Positions 52,988 through 62,114 of a stretch of DNA of 64,000 nt are shown here, piece by piece. The stretch lies in NCBI GenBank assembly GCA_050258755.1, contig JBLMZI010000004.1, positions 310,001 to 374,000 on the forward strand. The letters run 5' to 3'. The translations under genes were made by a program, and so were the position numbers. A model generated the notes under the pieces. That model saw only the letters and a program-made list of their open reading frames with translations, did not search any database and had not been told where the DNA came from. This DNA comes from JBLMZI01 sp050258755. GTDB lineage: Bacteria; Bacillota; Syntrophomonadia; Syntrophomonadales; DTU052. Position 1 is the first letter of the stretch; each line of letters starts with the position of its first letter.

Positions 52988-54064
52988 TTACCGCTCCTCC
53001 TCATCGACGATTTCCCGAATCGCCCTAATTAATCGCTCGGCCAGCTGCGCCTCCGGCACCCGGTCGATAATTTCGCCTTTCTGAAACAACAAACCAAAAC
53101 CACGGCCGCCGGCAATCCCCAGATCCGCTTCGCGGGCTTCACCCGGCCCGTTGACCACGCAGCCCATGACAGCCACTTTAAGCGGCCGCGAAATGCCTCG
53201 GACCGCATCGTCCACGGTTTCCGCCAGTTCAGTCAGCCCGACTTCGCAGCGCCCGCAGGTCGGGCATGAAATTAACTCAACGCCCCGTTCCCGCAGCCCC
53301 AAAGCCCGTAGGATTTCATATGCGGCCCATACCTCTTCGACCGGATCGGCGGTCAGCGAGACCCGAATCGTGTCCCCAATGCCTTCCGCCAGCATCATGC
53401 CAATTCCCATCGCGGATTTTATCAACCCGCGTTTGATGGTCCCTGCCTCGGTAATCCCGAGGTGCAGCGGGTAATCAACCTGTTCGCTCAGAAGCTTGTA
53501 CGCTTCAACTGTGCGTAAAACCGAGGAGGATTTAAGCGAGATCTTGATCTCGCGATAATCCATGTCTTCCAGCATTTTAACATGGTTGAGCGCACTTTCC
53601 ACCATTGCCGCCGCGCTCGGACCACTGTGCTTTTCCAGGAGGCGCTTTTCCAGCGAACCGGAGTTCACCCCAATGCGAATGGGAACACAGCGTTCCTTGG
53701 CCGCTTCAACCACCTGTTTGACTTTCCAAGGATCGCCAATATTCCCTGGATTCAACCGCAGCCCGTCCACCGGGGCCGCAAGCGCTTTTAAAGCGAGGCG
53801 GTAATCAAAATGAATATCCGCAATGATCGGGATCGGACTGCGCCGCTTGATCTCCGTCAGGGCCACCGCCGCCTGCTCATCCGGCACAGCCAGGCGGATG
53901 ATTTCACACCCGGCTTGGGCCAGACGTTCGATCTGCGCCACGGTTGCCGCAGCGTCCCGGGTATCGGTATTGGTCATGGACTGTACCGCAATCGGATGAT
54001 TCCCGCCGATCAGCACCGACCCGACCCTGATTTCCCGCGTTTTTCTACGTGCCAAGAGGGTCAC
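52988..54064 (-). CDS. ispG: 4-hydroxy-3-methylbut-2-en-1-yl diphosphate synthase
   Basis: The 358-aa 4Fe-4S enzyme of the MEP isoprenoid pathway starts IRVGSVLIGGNHPIAVQSMTNTDT (in part), has DIHFDYRLAL and the cluster cysteines SCPTCGRCEVG, then MGCVVNGPGEAREADLG. The GTG start overlaps the rseP stop (GTGA). It is clustered with dxr of the same pathway. Confidence 0.97.
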   Translation of the reverse strand: MTLLARRKTREIRVGSVLIGGNHPIAVQSMTNTDTRDAAATVAQIERLAQAGCEIIRLAVPDEQAAVALTEIKRRSPIPIIADIHFDYRLALKALAAPVDGLRLNPGNIGDPWKVKQVVEAAKERCVPIRIGVNSGSLEKRLLEKHSGPSAAAMVESALNHVKMLEDMDYREIKISLKSSSVLRTVEAYKLLSEQVDYPLHLGITEAGTIKRGLIKSAMGIGMMLAEGIGDTIRVSLTADPVEEVWAAYEILRALGLRERGVELISCPTCGRCEVGLTELAETVDDAVRGISRPLKVAVMGCVVNGPGEAREADLGIAGGRGFGLLFQKGEIIDRVPEAQLAERLIRAIREIVDEEER

Positions 54065-55158
54065 CCAACCTTAATCGAGGTTTGAATAATGCGATAAATA
54101 TCGTGAAACGTAATCAGCAGAATCAAGCCCATCAAAAACACAAAGCCAACCATATGGATGAAGTTCTCCGTGTCCGGCTCAACCGGCTTGCGCCGGACCG
54201 CTTCCAGCGCGCCAAATACAATGCGGCTGCCATCCAATGCCGGGATCGGCAATAGATTGATCAAACCGAGATTGATGCTTAAAATCGCGGTCAGACGAAA
54301 TACCCCGATCCATTCCTGCCGGGCGGTATCGCCAATGAGCTTGCCGATGCCAACCGGGCCGGACATCTCGTTCAATGAATACTGGCCTGCGATCATGCCA
54401 ATCAGGGATCGAAAAGTCTGGACTGTCCATAAATAGCTTTCGGTAAAACCATCTTTAATCCCTTGAATGGCCCCGACCTGTTTGTAGAATATCTTGACAG
54501 AAATCCCGATTAGGGCGCGTTCCATCGTTTTGTTGTACTCGGGTGTGACTGTGATTTTCCGTTCTTTGTCTTGCCGCAGGATCGTCAGTTGCATTGCCTG
54601 GCCTTCGGGATTCCTGGCAATCCTTTTAGAGACTTCCTCCCAGAGCTTGACGCTGTGACCATCGATCGCGATGACCCGGTCCCCAGGCTTGATCCCGGCC
54701 TTCTCCGCCGGTGAACCGAGATTCACCACCCCGATGATGGGTTCCTGGACGCCTGCCGGAACGCCGATAAAGGTGTAGAGAGACACAAAAACCAACACTG
54801 CAAACAAGACGTTAAACACCGGGCCGGCCGCTGACACGACCATTTTCCAGAAGGGCCTTTTGGTATTAAAGCCGATCGGATTGTTCTCGTCACCGTCTTC
54901 CATGCCGGTCATCCGGACAAATCCGCCCAGCGGGAGCAGCCGCAAGTTGTATTCGGTCCCCGGGGTTACAATCACTTCCGGATCATGTCCGGGAACCGTG
55001 AAACGCTGTTCTTTTCCTCGGAAACCGACGATTTTTGGGCCAAAGCCAATCGCGAATTCCTGAACCTCAATCCCGGCCGATCGAGCGGCCAGATAATGCC
55101 CAAACTCGTGCGCCAGCACGATCAGGCAGATGACAACGATTGCCCATAGATAAACCAT
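54061..55158 (-). CDS. rseP: RIP metalloprotease RseP (site-2 protease)
   Basis: The 365-aa membrane protease has zinc motif HEFGH (residues 17-21) in its first helix, one PDZ domain (GVVNLGSPAEKAGIKPGDRVIAIDG, in part), and the second metal motif NLLPIPALDGSRI near the C-terminus. It has about four membrane segments. Regulated intramembrane cleavage of anti-sigma factors is typical. Four bases separate it from dxr. Confidence 0.97.
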   Translation of the reverse strand: MVYLWAIVVICLIVLAHEFGHYLAARSAGIEVQEFAIGFGPKIVGFRGKEQRFTVPGHDPEVIVTPGTEYNLRLLPLGGFVRMTGMEDGDENNPIGFNTKRPFWKMVVSAAGPVFNVLFAVLVFVSLYTFIGVPAGVQEPIIGVVNLGSPAEKAGIKPGDRVIAIDGHSVKLWEEVSKRIARNPEGQAMQLTILRQDKERKITVTPEYNKTMERALIGISVKIFYKQVGAIQGIKDGFTESYLWTVQTFRSLIGMIAGQYSLNEMSGPVGIGKLIGDTARQEWIGVFRLTAILSINLGLINLLPIPALDGSRIVFGALEAVRRKPVEPDTENFIHMVGFVFLMGLILLITFHDIYRIIQTSIKVG

Positions 55159-55162
55159 TTTA

Positions 55163-56308
55163 TTACCTCATCCTTGCTATCATTTGTTCCGCTTGGGTGC
55201 GAGCCCAGTAATCGGCTTCGAAAATATCCTCGATGCCCGGGCTGGTTGCGCCAATATGGCGTCCCATAACCTCCTCAACCACGTAGACGATCCGATGGAA
55301 TGCCAGATCACCTTGCAGGAAAGCGTCTACTGCGATTTCATTGGCCGCGTTCATGACCGCCGGCAGCGTCCCGCCGTGTCCGCCAGCCTCAAAGGCAATC
55401 CGCAGCGCGGGAAACTTGACCAGATTGGGTTCTTCGAAGTGCAGTTCTTTGATTTCGAACAGATTCATCCGCTTGCCCGGCCCGTTCCAACGCGCCGGGT
55501 AGCTGAATGCGTACTGAATAGGAATTCGCATATCCGGGAGACCAAGATGGGCCAGAAAAGCGCCGTCGTCAAACTCAACCAGAGAGTGTACGATGCTTTC
55601 CGGGTGAACCACCACCTGAATCCGGTCATACGGCATGCCAAAGAGATGATGGGCTTCAATCACTTCCAGCCCTTTGTTCATCAATGTGGCGGAATCGATG
55701 CTGATTTTGGGACCCATATTCCACTTGGGATGCCGCAAGGCCATTTCGGGAGTGATATCGACAAAGCGTTCCAAATCAAGGGTTCGGAACGGCCCACCGG
55801 ATGCTGTGAGCCAGAGTGCGGCGGCGTAGGGTTCCTCTCCCTGGAGGCACTGAAAGATCGCACTGTGTTCGCTGTCGACCGGGATGATCTGCGCGCCGGT
55901 TTTACGGGCGAGCGGCATAATAATGGAGCCGGCCGCAACCAGGCTTTCCTTATTCGCCAGGGCGACCACCTTGCCAGCCTTGACCGCGTTCAGCGTGGGC
56001 AGAATGCCGGCCGCGCCGGTTACTGCAACCAGGACCACATCCACCTCTGGCAGTGTCCCTAGTTCGGCGACCGCGGCCGCGCCGCTGCCGGTCCGGCATT
56101 CCAGGACCTTAAGCCGGTCTGCCAGCGTAATGTCGCCGATCACGGCATGACCAACCTTGAATTCCGCCGCCTGCTCTATGAGCCGGTCGACCCGGCCGCC
56201 CGCCGCCAGCGCAACAACCTTGAGCTGGTCCGGATTTTTCCGGATCACGTCCAGAGCCTGCTCGCCGATCGACCCGGTCGATCCTAGAATGGCAATTTTT
56301 TTTAGCAT
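55163..56308 (-). CDS. dxr: 1-deoxy-D-xylulose 5-phosphate reductoisomerase
   Basis: The 381-aa MEP-pathway enzyme has the NADPH loop ILGSTGSIGEQALDVI, ALANKESLVAAG, and the metal site PVDSEHSAIFQCL with LTASGGPFR and HPKWNMGPKISIDSATLMNK (in part). Length is standard. Confidence 0.98.
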   Translation of the reverse strand: MLKKIAILGSTGSIGEQALDVIRKNPDQLKVVALAAGGRVDRLIEQAAEFKVGHAVIGDITLADRLKVLECRTGSGAAAVAELGTLPEVDVVLVAVTGAAGILPTLNAVKAGKVVALANKESLVAAGSIIMPLARKTGAQIIPVDSEHSAIFQCLQGEEPYAAALWLTASGGPFRTLDLERFVDITPEMALRHPKWNMGPKISIDSATLMNKGLEVIEAHHLFGMPYDRIQVVVHPESIVHSLVEFDDGAFLAHLGLPDMRIPIQYAFSYPARWNGPGKRMNLFEIKELHFEEPNLVKFPALRIAFEAGGHGGTLPAVMNAANEIAVDAFLQGDLAFHRIVYVVEEVMGRHIGATSPGIEDIFEADYWARTQAEQMIARMR

Positions 56309-56309
56309 A

Positions 56310-57428
56310 CTACTCCGTCCTCTCCGGAAGGAATCGATCGAACACGCCGGCCCGATAGCAGGCCATCAGGAAGATCAACAGAATCGGGCCCATGATCATT
56401 CCAACAAAACCGCCGGCTTTTAAACCGACATAGAGTGCAATCAGCGTCGCAAGCGGATGGAGCCCGACGCTGGCACCGACGATTCTTGGCTCCATCAGGG
56501 ATCGCACGGTCGCGGTGATGGCGTACAGCACCAGAATCCCGATCCCGTAAAAGGTATTACCGGACACAATGCCCCAAATCCCCATGGGAATCAGGATGGT
56601 TGCCGGGCCAAGCATGGGAAGAATATCGAACAGGCCGCAAAGCAGCCCGATGGTGAGAGCATATTCCGAACCAAGGATTTTTAACCCGATAATCGTCTGC
56701 AGACCGGTCATTGAAACCAGCAAAGCCTCTGCTTTCAGGAAATTGGCAAATGCCTTCAGCATATCCTGAATCACCTGCTGGGTCGCATCCGTCCAGAGAT
56801 TCGGCAGATGCCGGCTGAAAAACGCGTTGAGCCGCGGGCGTTCAACCGCGATAAAGTACGTGGCAATCGCCGTAATCAGAAGAAAGATAAACATTTCCGG
56901 AAGACCGGCCAGAAAACCCATCAGCCAGTTGGCCACCAGGCCAACAATCTGCTGGATCTGGCCCACCACGGTTTTCAGGTTGGCCTGCAGTGATTGCTGG
57001 ACATCGGGGGGAAGATCCAGTTTAAGATACAGAATCTGCGCCTCCTGCAGGGCCTGAGTCAGGCTACTGCCAAAATCCTGCGACCGGGCTGCAAGCAGTT
57101 TGTAAATATCAATCAATTCAAAGCTTACTTGTGCGATAATCGCAACGATTACCGAACCGACCATGCCCAGGGAAACCAGCAGGGCCGCCGCAGTCGCAAG
57201 GCCGCGCGACATTCGGGTCCGGCGACGGAAAAAGCCGATGATCGGCTCGATTAAAAAGGCCAGCAAAACAGCGACGATAAAGGGCAGGAAATAGCCCGGC
57301 AGGGCCTTCAACAGCCTGCCGGCGATGGGAATGACGAAGGTAAACAACAGATAGACGCTGAGCATCGCCAGTACCGCGATACTGAACAGCAGCAGGGTTT
57401 TGATATAACGATTGGTCTGTTGATCCAC
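56310..57428 (-). CDS. ytvI: AI-2E family transporter, YtvI-like sporulation membrane protein
   Basis: The 372-aa protein has about seven helices in the AI-2E/PerM/TxyI layout: a first hairpin (LFSIAVLAMLSVYLLFTFV, ALPGYFLPFIVAVLLAFLIEP in part), an amphipathic middle region, and LCGLFDILPMLGPATILIPM with VGASVGLHPLATLIALYVG. YtvI is a sporulation-associated subfamily; assignment is by similarity. Its GTG start overlaps the cdsA stop. It is an insertion between cdsA and dxr relative to Bacillus order. Confidence 0.8.
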   Translation of the reverse strand: MDQQTNRYIKTLLLFSIAVLAMLSVYLLFTFVIPIAGRLLKALPGYFLPFIVAVLLAFLIEPIIGFFRRRTRMSRGLATAAALLVSLGMVGSVIVAIIAQVSFELIDIYKLLAARSQDFGSSLTQALQEAQILYLKLDLPPDVQQSLQANLKTVVGQIQQIVGLVANWLMGFLAGLPEMFIFLLITAIATYFIAVERPRLNAFFSRHLPNLWTDATQQVIQDMLKAFANFLKAEALLVSMTGLQTIIGLKILGSEYALTIGLLCGLFDILPMLGPATILIPMGIWGIVSGNTFYGIGILVLYAITATVRSLMEPRIVGASVGLHPLATLIALYVGLKAGGFVGMIMGPILLIFLMACYRAGVFDRFLPERTE

Positions 57429-58228
57429 TACCAGCCCCCCATTCCCTTAATAAAATGATATACCATCGGCGCAACCAGGATGAAGCTGTCAAACCGATCA
57501 AGGATCCCGCCGTGGCCCGGTACGAGTTTGCCAAAGTCTTTTACGTCAAAGCTTCGTTTGACCGCCGAGGCGAATAAATCACCCATTGGGGCCAGGATGC
57601 CTGCGAGAACGCCTAATATCACAAACTCGCCCAGGGAATGCCCCGGCAGAAACGGTGACCAAAGCACGGCAACCAGGATGGTTAGAACAAATCCACCGAA
57701 AAAGCCTTCCCAGGTCTTGTTCGGACTCAGGGAAGGCGCCAATTTATGACGGCCAAACCAGGATCCGGCGAAGTAACCGCCGGTATCGCTCGCCCAGGTT
57801 AAGAATAAAGCCAGGGTAATGACCGTGAAATGGTTGTCAAGATTCCCAAGGCGCCAAACATAGCCAGTCAGCAGACCCAGGTAAATCCCCGCAAACCAGG
57901 TAACGGATATATCGACGATATTGGCTTTCGGATAACGAAAAACCATGATCAGTACCGTCAGAATCAGTGCTGCCATCAAGCCGCCGGTGACCGACGCCGG
58001 AACTGGAAGGCGGTCGGTCAGGAAGCAAACCGCCAGCAAAAGAAAGCCGACGGTCCAAAGCGGCTGCCGTTCACTGTCGCGCGCCGCTCGAAACCATTCG
58101 AACATCGCTCCGGCCGCCATTACAGCGGTAAAAACCTGCCAGGGTAATCCGCCCCACCAGGCCAAACCAAGCAGGATTGGAATGCCAACCAGGGCCGCCA
58201 GTACACGGGTACGCAGCAAGTCAGCCAC
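57428..58228 (-). CDS. cdsA: Phosphatidate cytidylyltransferase
   Basis: The 266-aa membrane enzyme makes CDP-diacylglycerol. About seven helices precede the signature SPNKTWEGFFGG and the C-terminal SAVKRSFDVKDFGKLVPGHGGILDRFDS motif (in part), with its metal-binding aspartates. The GTG start follows an AAGG site. It lies after uppS as in most bacteria. Confidence 0.96.
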   Translation of the reverse strand: MADLLRTRVLAALVGIPILLGLAWWGGLPWQVFTAVMAAGAMFEWFRAARDSERQPLWTVGFLLLAVCFLTDRLPVPASVTGGLMAALILTVLIMVFRYPKANIVDISVTWFAGIYLGLLTGYVWRLGNLDNHFTVITLALFLTWASDTGGYFAGSWFGRHKLAPSLSPNKTWEGFFGGFVLTILVAVLWSPFLPGHSLGEFVILGVLAGILAPMGDLFASAVKRSFDVKDFGKLVPGHGGILDRFDSFILVAPMVYHFIKGMGGW

Positions 58229-58256
58229 CTCACCTTTCAGCCCGTTAAGAAATGGG

Positions 58257-59003
58257 CTACTTTTTCATCGTCAGACCGCCGAACCGACGATCGCGTTGCT
58301 GGTAATCCGCAATCGCTTGCAGAAGCTGTTCCCGGCCAAAGTCCGGCCAGAGGGTGTCGGTAATCCAGATTTCGGAATAAGCCAGCTGCCATAGTAGAAA
58401 ATTGCTGATTCGCATTTCCCCTGCGGTTCGGATCATCAGGTCAGGATCGGGCAGTCCGGCTGTGTATAAACAGGATTGAATCGTTTCCTCGGTAATCGCA
58501 TCCGGCTGAAGTGTGCCGGCGGCAACCGCCTGGGCGATGGTCTGCGCGGCGCCGAGCAGTTCAGCCCGCCCGCCGTAATTCAGTGCAATATTTAACACCA
58601 ATCCGGTGTTTCGCGCAGTGGCTGCCACGGCGTTTTCCAACTCAGCGCGGATTCGTGGCTCAAAACGGTCCAAATCGCCTAGAATCCTTATTTTCACGTT
58701 CTTGCGATCCAGCGCTGCCAGTTCCGCTTCCATGTATTCCAGCACCAACGACATGAGAAATCCGACTTCATCCTGTGGACGCTTCCAATTTTCCGTGGAA
58801 AACGCGTACACTGTCAAAACCGCTACGCCCAGTTCGTCGGCCATTTCAATCGACCGCCGCAAGGCCTCGATGCCAGCGCGGTGTCCCGCCTGCCTGGGAA
58901 GCAGCCTTTTTTGCGCCCAGCGTCCATTGCCGTCCATGATAATTGCAATATGTTTCGGAATGCGGGACGGATCAACCACCGGAGCAGATTTCTTTTTAGC
59001 CAC
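58257..59003 (-). CDS. uppS: Isoprenyl transferase (undecaprenyl diphosphate synthase)
   Basis: The 248-aa cis-prenyltransferase makes the C55 carrier for wall synthesis. Motifs IAIIMDGNGRWAQKR, HRAGIEALRR, TVYAFSTENWKRP, NIALNYGGRAEL and DLMIRTAGEMRISNFLLWQ (in part) are complete. The GTG start has GGGAGG eight bases upstream; the frame extends further upstream through the frr terminator, which cannot be coding. Confidence 0.97.
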   Translation of the reverse strand: MAKKKSAPVVDPSRIPKHIAIIMDGNGRWAQKRLLPRQAGHRAGIEALRRSIEMADELGVAVLTVYAFSTENWKRPQDEVGFLMSLVLEYMEAELAALDRKNVKIRILGDLDRFEPRIRAELENAVAATARNTGLVLNIALNYGGRAELLGAAQTIAQAVAAGTLQPDAITEETIQSCLYTAGLPDPDLMIRTAGEMRISNFLLWQLAYSEIWITDTLWPDFGREQLLQAIADYQQRDRRFGGLTMKK

Positions 59004-59130
59004 AATAACACCCTCCCTATCGGGATTATTCAAAACCGGTCCGGTTAAGACGTCCGCCTTCATCATCGGTCCGATCGAGCTCCCGGTCCGCAAACAACCT
59101 GAGCATGCCATAAGGATGGGATTGTGAAAA

Positions 59131-59168
59131 ACCCCGGAGGGGGCGGACATGCCCACCCTTCCGGGGGT
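59131..59168 (-). terminator. Terminator hairpin between frr and uppS
   Basis: ACCCCGGA pairs with TCCGGGGGT (one bulge), with further G/C pairs inside, followed by TTTTCAC on the minus strand. It lies 60 bases after frr and would separate rpsB-tsf-pyrH-frr from uppS onward. Confidence 0.75.
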
Positions 59169-59227
59169 CTATTATCGTGTTCGGTCTTCCGCTCGATCCG
59201 GGCCGCATGCAGCAAGCCCCGGCTCGA

Positions 59228-59785
59228 TTAGACCTCCATAATCTCTTTTTCTTTGCCCAGTGTCAGTTTGTCGACTTCCTTGATGAAATTGTCCGTTATT
59301 TTCTGTACTTCATCAGTGCGCTTTTTTAATTCGTCCTCGGAAATCAGACTTTCCTTCTCCAGGGATTTCAGTTCGTCATTGGCCTCGCGGCGAATGTTGC
59401 GCACAGCCACCCGTGCCTCTTCCGCCCGTTTTTTTACCACCTTGGCAAGCTCCTTGCGGCGCTCCTCGGTCAAAGTAGGAATCGCCAGCCGGATCACATT
59501 GCCGTCGTTCGATGGCGTAATGCCAAGATCGGACTTCATAAGGGCCTTTTCAATCTCACCGATGCTCGACTTGTCCCAGGGCTGAATGACCAGCAGTCTG
59601 GGCTCGGGCACTCCGATATTGCCAAGCTCCTTAATCGGGGTCGGGGTGCCGTAATAGTTCACCAGGACCCGATCCAGCATGGCCGGATTCGCCCGTCCGG
59701 CCCGGAGACCGGCAAAGTCTTTGCTGAGGTGTTCAATCGTCTTTTTCATGCGGCTTTCGGTGTCTTCGATAACCTGCTTCGCCAT
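59228..59785 (-). CDS. frr: Ribosome recycling factor
   Basis: The 185-aa factor splits post-termination ribosomes with EF-G. It has SRMKKTIEHLSKDFAGLRAGRANP (in part), LVIQPWDKSSIGEIEKAL and LTEERRKELAKVVKK. Length is exactly typical. Confidence 0.98.
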   Translation of the reverse strand: MAKQVIEDTESRMKKTIEHLSKDFAGLRAGRANPAMLDRVLVNYYGTPTPIKELGNIGVPEPRLLVIQPWDKSSIGEIEKALMKSDLGITPSNDGNVIRLAIPTLTEERRKELAKVVKKRAEEARVAVRNIRREANDELKSLEKESLISEDELKKRTDEVQKITDNFIKEVDKLTLGKEKEIMEV

Positions 59786-59793
59786 ATCTTCAA

Positions 59794-60510
59794 CTACCTC
59801 CCGACATAAGTTCCGATGTCCTCACCCTTGACGGCTCGGCAAATATTGCCGTCATCCATCAAACTGAAAACCAGAATGGGGATATTGTTGTCCATGCACA
59901 GACTGGCTGCGGTGGAGTCCATTACGCCCAATCCCTGATTAATCACGTCAATATAGTCAAGCTTCGTGTACTTTACGGCTTTTGGGTTCTGTTTCGGATC
60001 GGAGTCATAAACGCCGTCCACTTTCTTCGCCATCAAAATAACCTGGGCTTCGATTTCGGCCGCCCGCAGCGCGGCGGTGGTGTCGGTCGAAAAATATGGA
60101 TTTCCGGTGCCTGCGGCAAAGATAACGACCCGTCCTTTTTCCAGATGCCTGATGGCCCGGCGGCGAATATAGGGTTCGGCAACCTGGCGCATCTCGATCG
60201 CGGACAGAACCCGGGTCGGAACCTCAATCCCCTCCAGCGCATCCTGTAAGGCCAGGGCGTTCATGACTGTGGCCAGCATCCCCATGTAGTCAGCGGTCGC
60301 CCGGTCCATCCCTCTGGCGCTGCCAGCGACGCCTCGCCAGATGTTTCCGCCGCCAACCACTATCGCGATTTCGGTTCCGATCATGGTCGCATCCTTGAGC
60401 TGGGCCGCAATGTCGTGAATGACCTCCGGATCAATGCCGAATCCGGCTTCTCCGGCCAGCGCTTCTCCGCTGATTTTCAGAATGATCCGTTTGAATTTCG
60501 GCTGCCCCAT
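59794..60510 (-). CDS. pyrH: UMP kinase
   Basis: The 238-aa hexameric kinase phosphorylates UMP. It has RIILKISGEALAG, IVVGGGNIWRG, RATADYMGMLATVMNAL, FAAGTGNPYFSTDTTAALRA (in part) and KVDGVYDSDPK. The ATG chosen has GGGGGA upstream; a start six codons earlier is less well placed. Confidence 0.98.
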   Translation of the reverse strand: MGQPKFKRIILKISGEALAGEAGFGIDPEVIHDIAAQLKDATMIGTEIAIVVGGGNIWRGVAGSARGMDRATADYMGMLATVMNALALQDALEGIEVPTRVLSAIEMRQVAEPYIRRRAIRHLEKGRVVIFAAGTGNPYFSTDTTAALRAAEIEAQVILMAKKVDGVYDSDPKQNPKAVKYTKLDYIDVINQGLGVMDSTAASLCMDNNIPILVFSLMDDGNICRAVKGEDIGTYVGR

Positions 60511-60560
60511 GATGTCCCCCGTTTCCATCGATCTGATCGATTAGCCGTAAGGTAATACGC

Positions 60561-61205
60561 TTACTTCACCTGGCTCATGACTTCTTCCGCAAAGTTGGTG
60601 ACTTCCTTTTCGATGCCTTCGCCCACTTCATAGCGCGCAAACCGGCGAACCGAAATGTTCTCCCCAAGCTTCATGATTTTTTCATTGATAATTTCCTGGA
60701 CGGTTTTATCGGTATCTTTAATAAACGCCTGCTCCAGGAGGCAGTTTTCCTTGTAGAACTTCTCAATCCGGCCTTCGACCATCTTGTCGACAACCTTTTC
60801 CGGTTTACCTTCGTTTAAGGCCTGCTGCCGAAGAATCGTTTTTTCGTGCTCAATGGCTTCCGCGGAGACTTCCTCACGGCGTACAAACGTCGGGTTGGAA
60901 GCCGCAATCTGCATTGCGATATCGCGGCAAAGCGTCTTGAAATCGTCGGTTTTCGCAACAAAGTCGGTTTCGGAGTTCACCTCAACCAGTACGCCGATCC
61001 GCCCGCCCATGTGAACATAGGACTCGACAGCGCCGTCGGTGGCAACCCTTCCGGCTTTTTTCGCGGCTTTCGCAAGCCCTTTGGTACGAAGAATATCAAT
61101 GGCCTTCTCCATGTCGCCTTCAGCTTCGACCAGAGCGGCTTTACAGTCCATCATTCCAACGCCAGTGCGCTCTCTCAGTTCTTTTACCATTCCGGCACTT
61201 ACCAT
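60561..61205 (-). CDS. tsf: Elongation factor Ts
   Basis: The 214-aa nucleotide exchange factor for EF-Tu has MVKELRERTGVGMMDCKAAL, EVNSETDFVAKTDDF and a short C-terminal half, as in many Clostridia (E. coli Tsf is longer). GGAGG lies nine bases before the chosen ATG. Confidence 0.97.
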   Translation of the reverse strand: MVSAGMVKELRERTGVGMMDCKAALVEAEGDMEKAIDILRTKGLAKAAKKAGRVATDGAVESYVHMGGRIGVLVEVNSETDFVAKTDDFKTLCRDIAMQIAASNPTFVRREEVSAEAIEHEKTILRQQALNEGKPEKVVDKMVEGRIEKFYKENCLLEQAFIKDTDKTVQEIINEKIMKLGENISVRRFARYEVGEGIEKEVTNFAEEVMSQVK

Positions 61206-61234
61206 TTTCAATTCCCTCCATTTCAATTAAAAGG

Positions 61235-61261
61235 GGTGACCGAAAGTTTGTCTTTCACCCA
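61235..61261 (-). terminator. Attenuator-like hairpin between rpsB and tsf
   Basis: GGGTGA/TCACCC stem followed by CTTTTAATTG on the minus strand. It may reduce tsf transcription relative to rpsB. Confidence 0.5.
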
Positions 61262-61278
61262 CCCCGAAAGCTGCTAAG

Positions 61279-61977
61279 CTACGCAGTCACCTGCTCGCCC
61301 TGTCGGCCTTCCAGCACCGCGTCCGCGATGCGGGAGCACATGAGCTTCACAGCTCGAATAGCATCATCGTTCCCGGGAATCACGTAATCGATTTCATCCG
61401 GGTCGCAGTTGGTATCCACGATTCCGACCACCGGGATGCCAAGCTTTCTTGCTTCGGCAACCGCGATCCGCTCTTTGCGGGGGTCGATGACGAACATCGC
61501 ACCGGGCAGGTCGTTCATATCCTTGATCCCGCCGAGGAAGCGCTCAAGCTTTTCCATTTCGCCGCGAAGCTTTGCGACTTCCTTTTTAGGAAGAACGTCA
61601 AATCTGCCATCTTCAGCCATTTTTTCGAGTTCCTTTAACCGCAGTACCCGTTTGCGGATGGTGCGGTAGTTGGTCAGCGTTCCGCCGAGCCAACGCTGGT
61701 TGATGAAGAACATGCTGCAGCGTTGTGCCTCATCTTTGACTGTTTCCTGGGCTTGTTTCTTGGTCCCTACGAACAGCACGCCTTTGCCTTCGGTGGCTAC
61801 GCTCTTTACGAAATCGTAAGCTTCTTCGAACTTTTTGACGGTCTGCTGCAGGTCAATGATGTAGATCCCATTGCGCTCCATGTAGATGTAGGGAGCCATT
61901 TTGGGATTCCACCGCCGGGTCTGATGTCCGAAGTGGACCCCGGCCTCGAGCAACTGTTTCATCGTTACGACTGACAT
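61279..61977 (-). CDS. rpsB: 30S ribosomal protein S2
   Basis: The 232-aa S2 shows MKQLLEAGVHFGHQTRRWNPKM, IYIIDLQQTVKKFEEAY, FINQRWLGGTLTNYRTI and VDTNCDPDEIDYVIPGNDDA. It starts with ATG after a GGAGG-type site. It is the first gene of rpsB-tsf-pyrH-frr. Confidence 0.98.
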   Translation of the reverse strand: MSVVTMKQLLEAGVHFGHQTRRWNPKMAPYIYMERNGIYIIDLQQTVKKFEEAYDFVKSVATEGKGVLFVGTKKQAQETVKDEAQRCSMFFINQRWLGGTLTNYRTIRKRVLRLKELEKMAEDGRFDVLPKKEVAKLRGEMEKLERFLGGIKDMNDLPGAMFVIDPRKERIAVAEARKLGIPVVGIVDTNCDPDEIDYVIPGNDDAIRAVKLMCSRIADAVLEGRQGEQVTA

Positions 61978-62029
61978 TTGGGCACCTCCGTTGTTATTCC
62001 TCCGCAGCGTTCATCCCCCGAAAAGACCT

Positions 62030-62052
62030 AAAAAAAGCACCCTTTTCAGGGT
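62030..62052 (-). promoter_or_regulatory. rpsB leader attenuator-like hairpin
   Basis: ACCCT-GAAA-AGGGT followed by GCTTTTTTT on the minus strand, about 25 bases after the inferred start. The stem is short; it may attenuate ribosomal operon transcription. Confidence 0.5.
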
Positions 62053-62082
62053 CGGTCTGCGTGAGTATTTTTACCATCAAGC

Positions 62083-62112
62083 AGTATACCATAAATCAAA
62101 AGAGGTCTGCAA
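62083..62112 (-). promoter_or_regulatory. Promoter of the rpsB operon
   Basis: TTGCAG-18 bases-TATACT on the minus strand, overlapping the stop of the upstream gene by a few bases upstream of -35. Confidence 0.6.
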
Positions 62113-62114
62113 CT

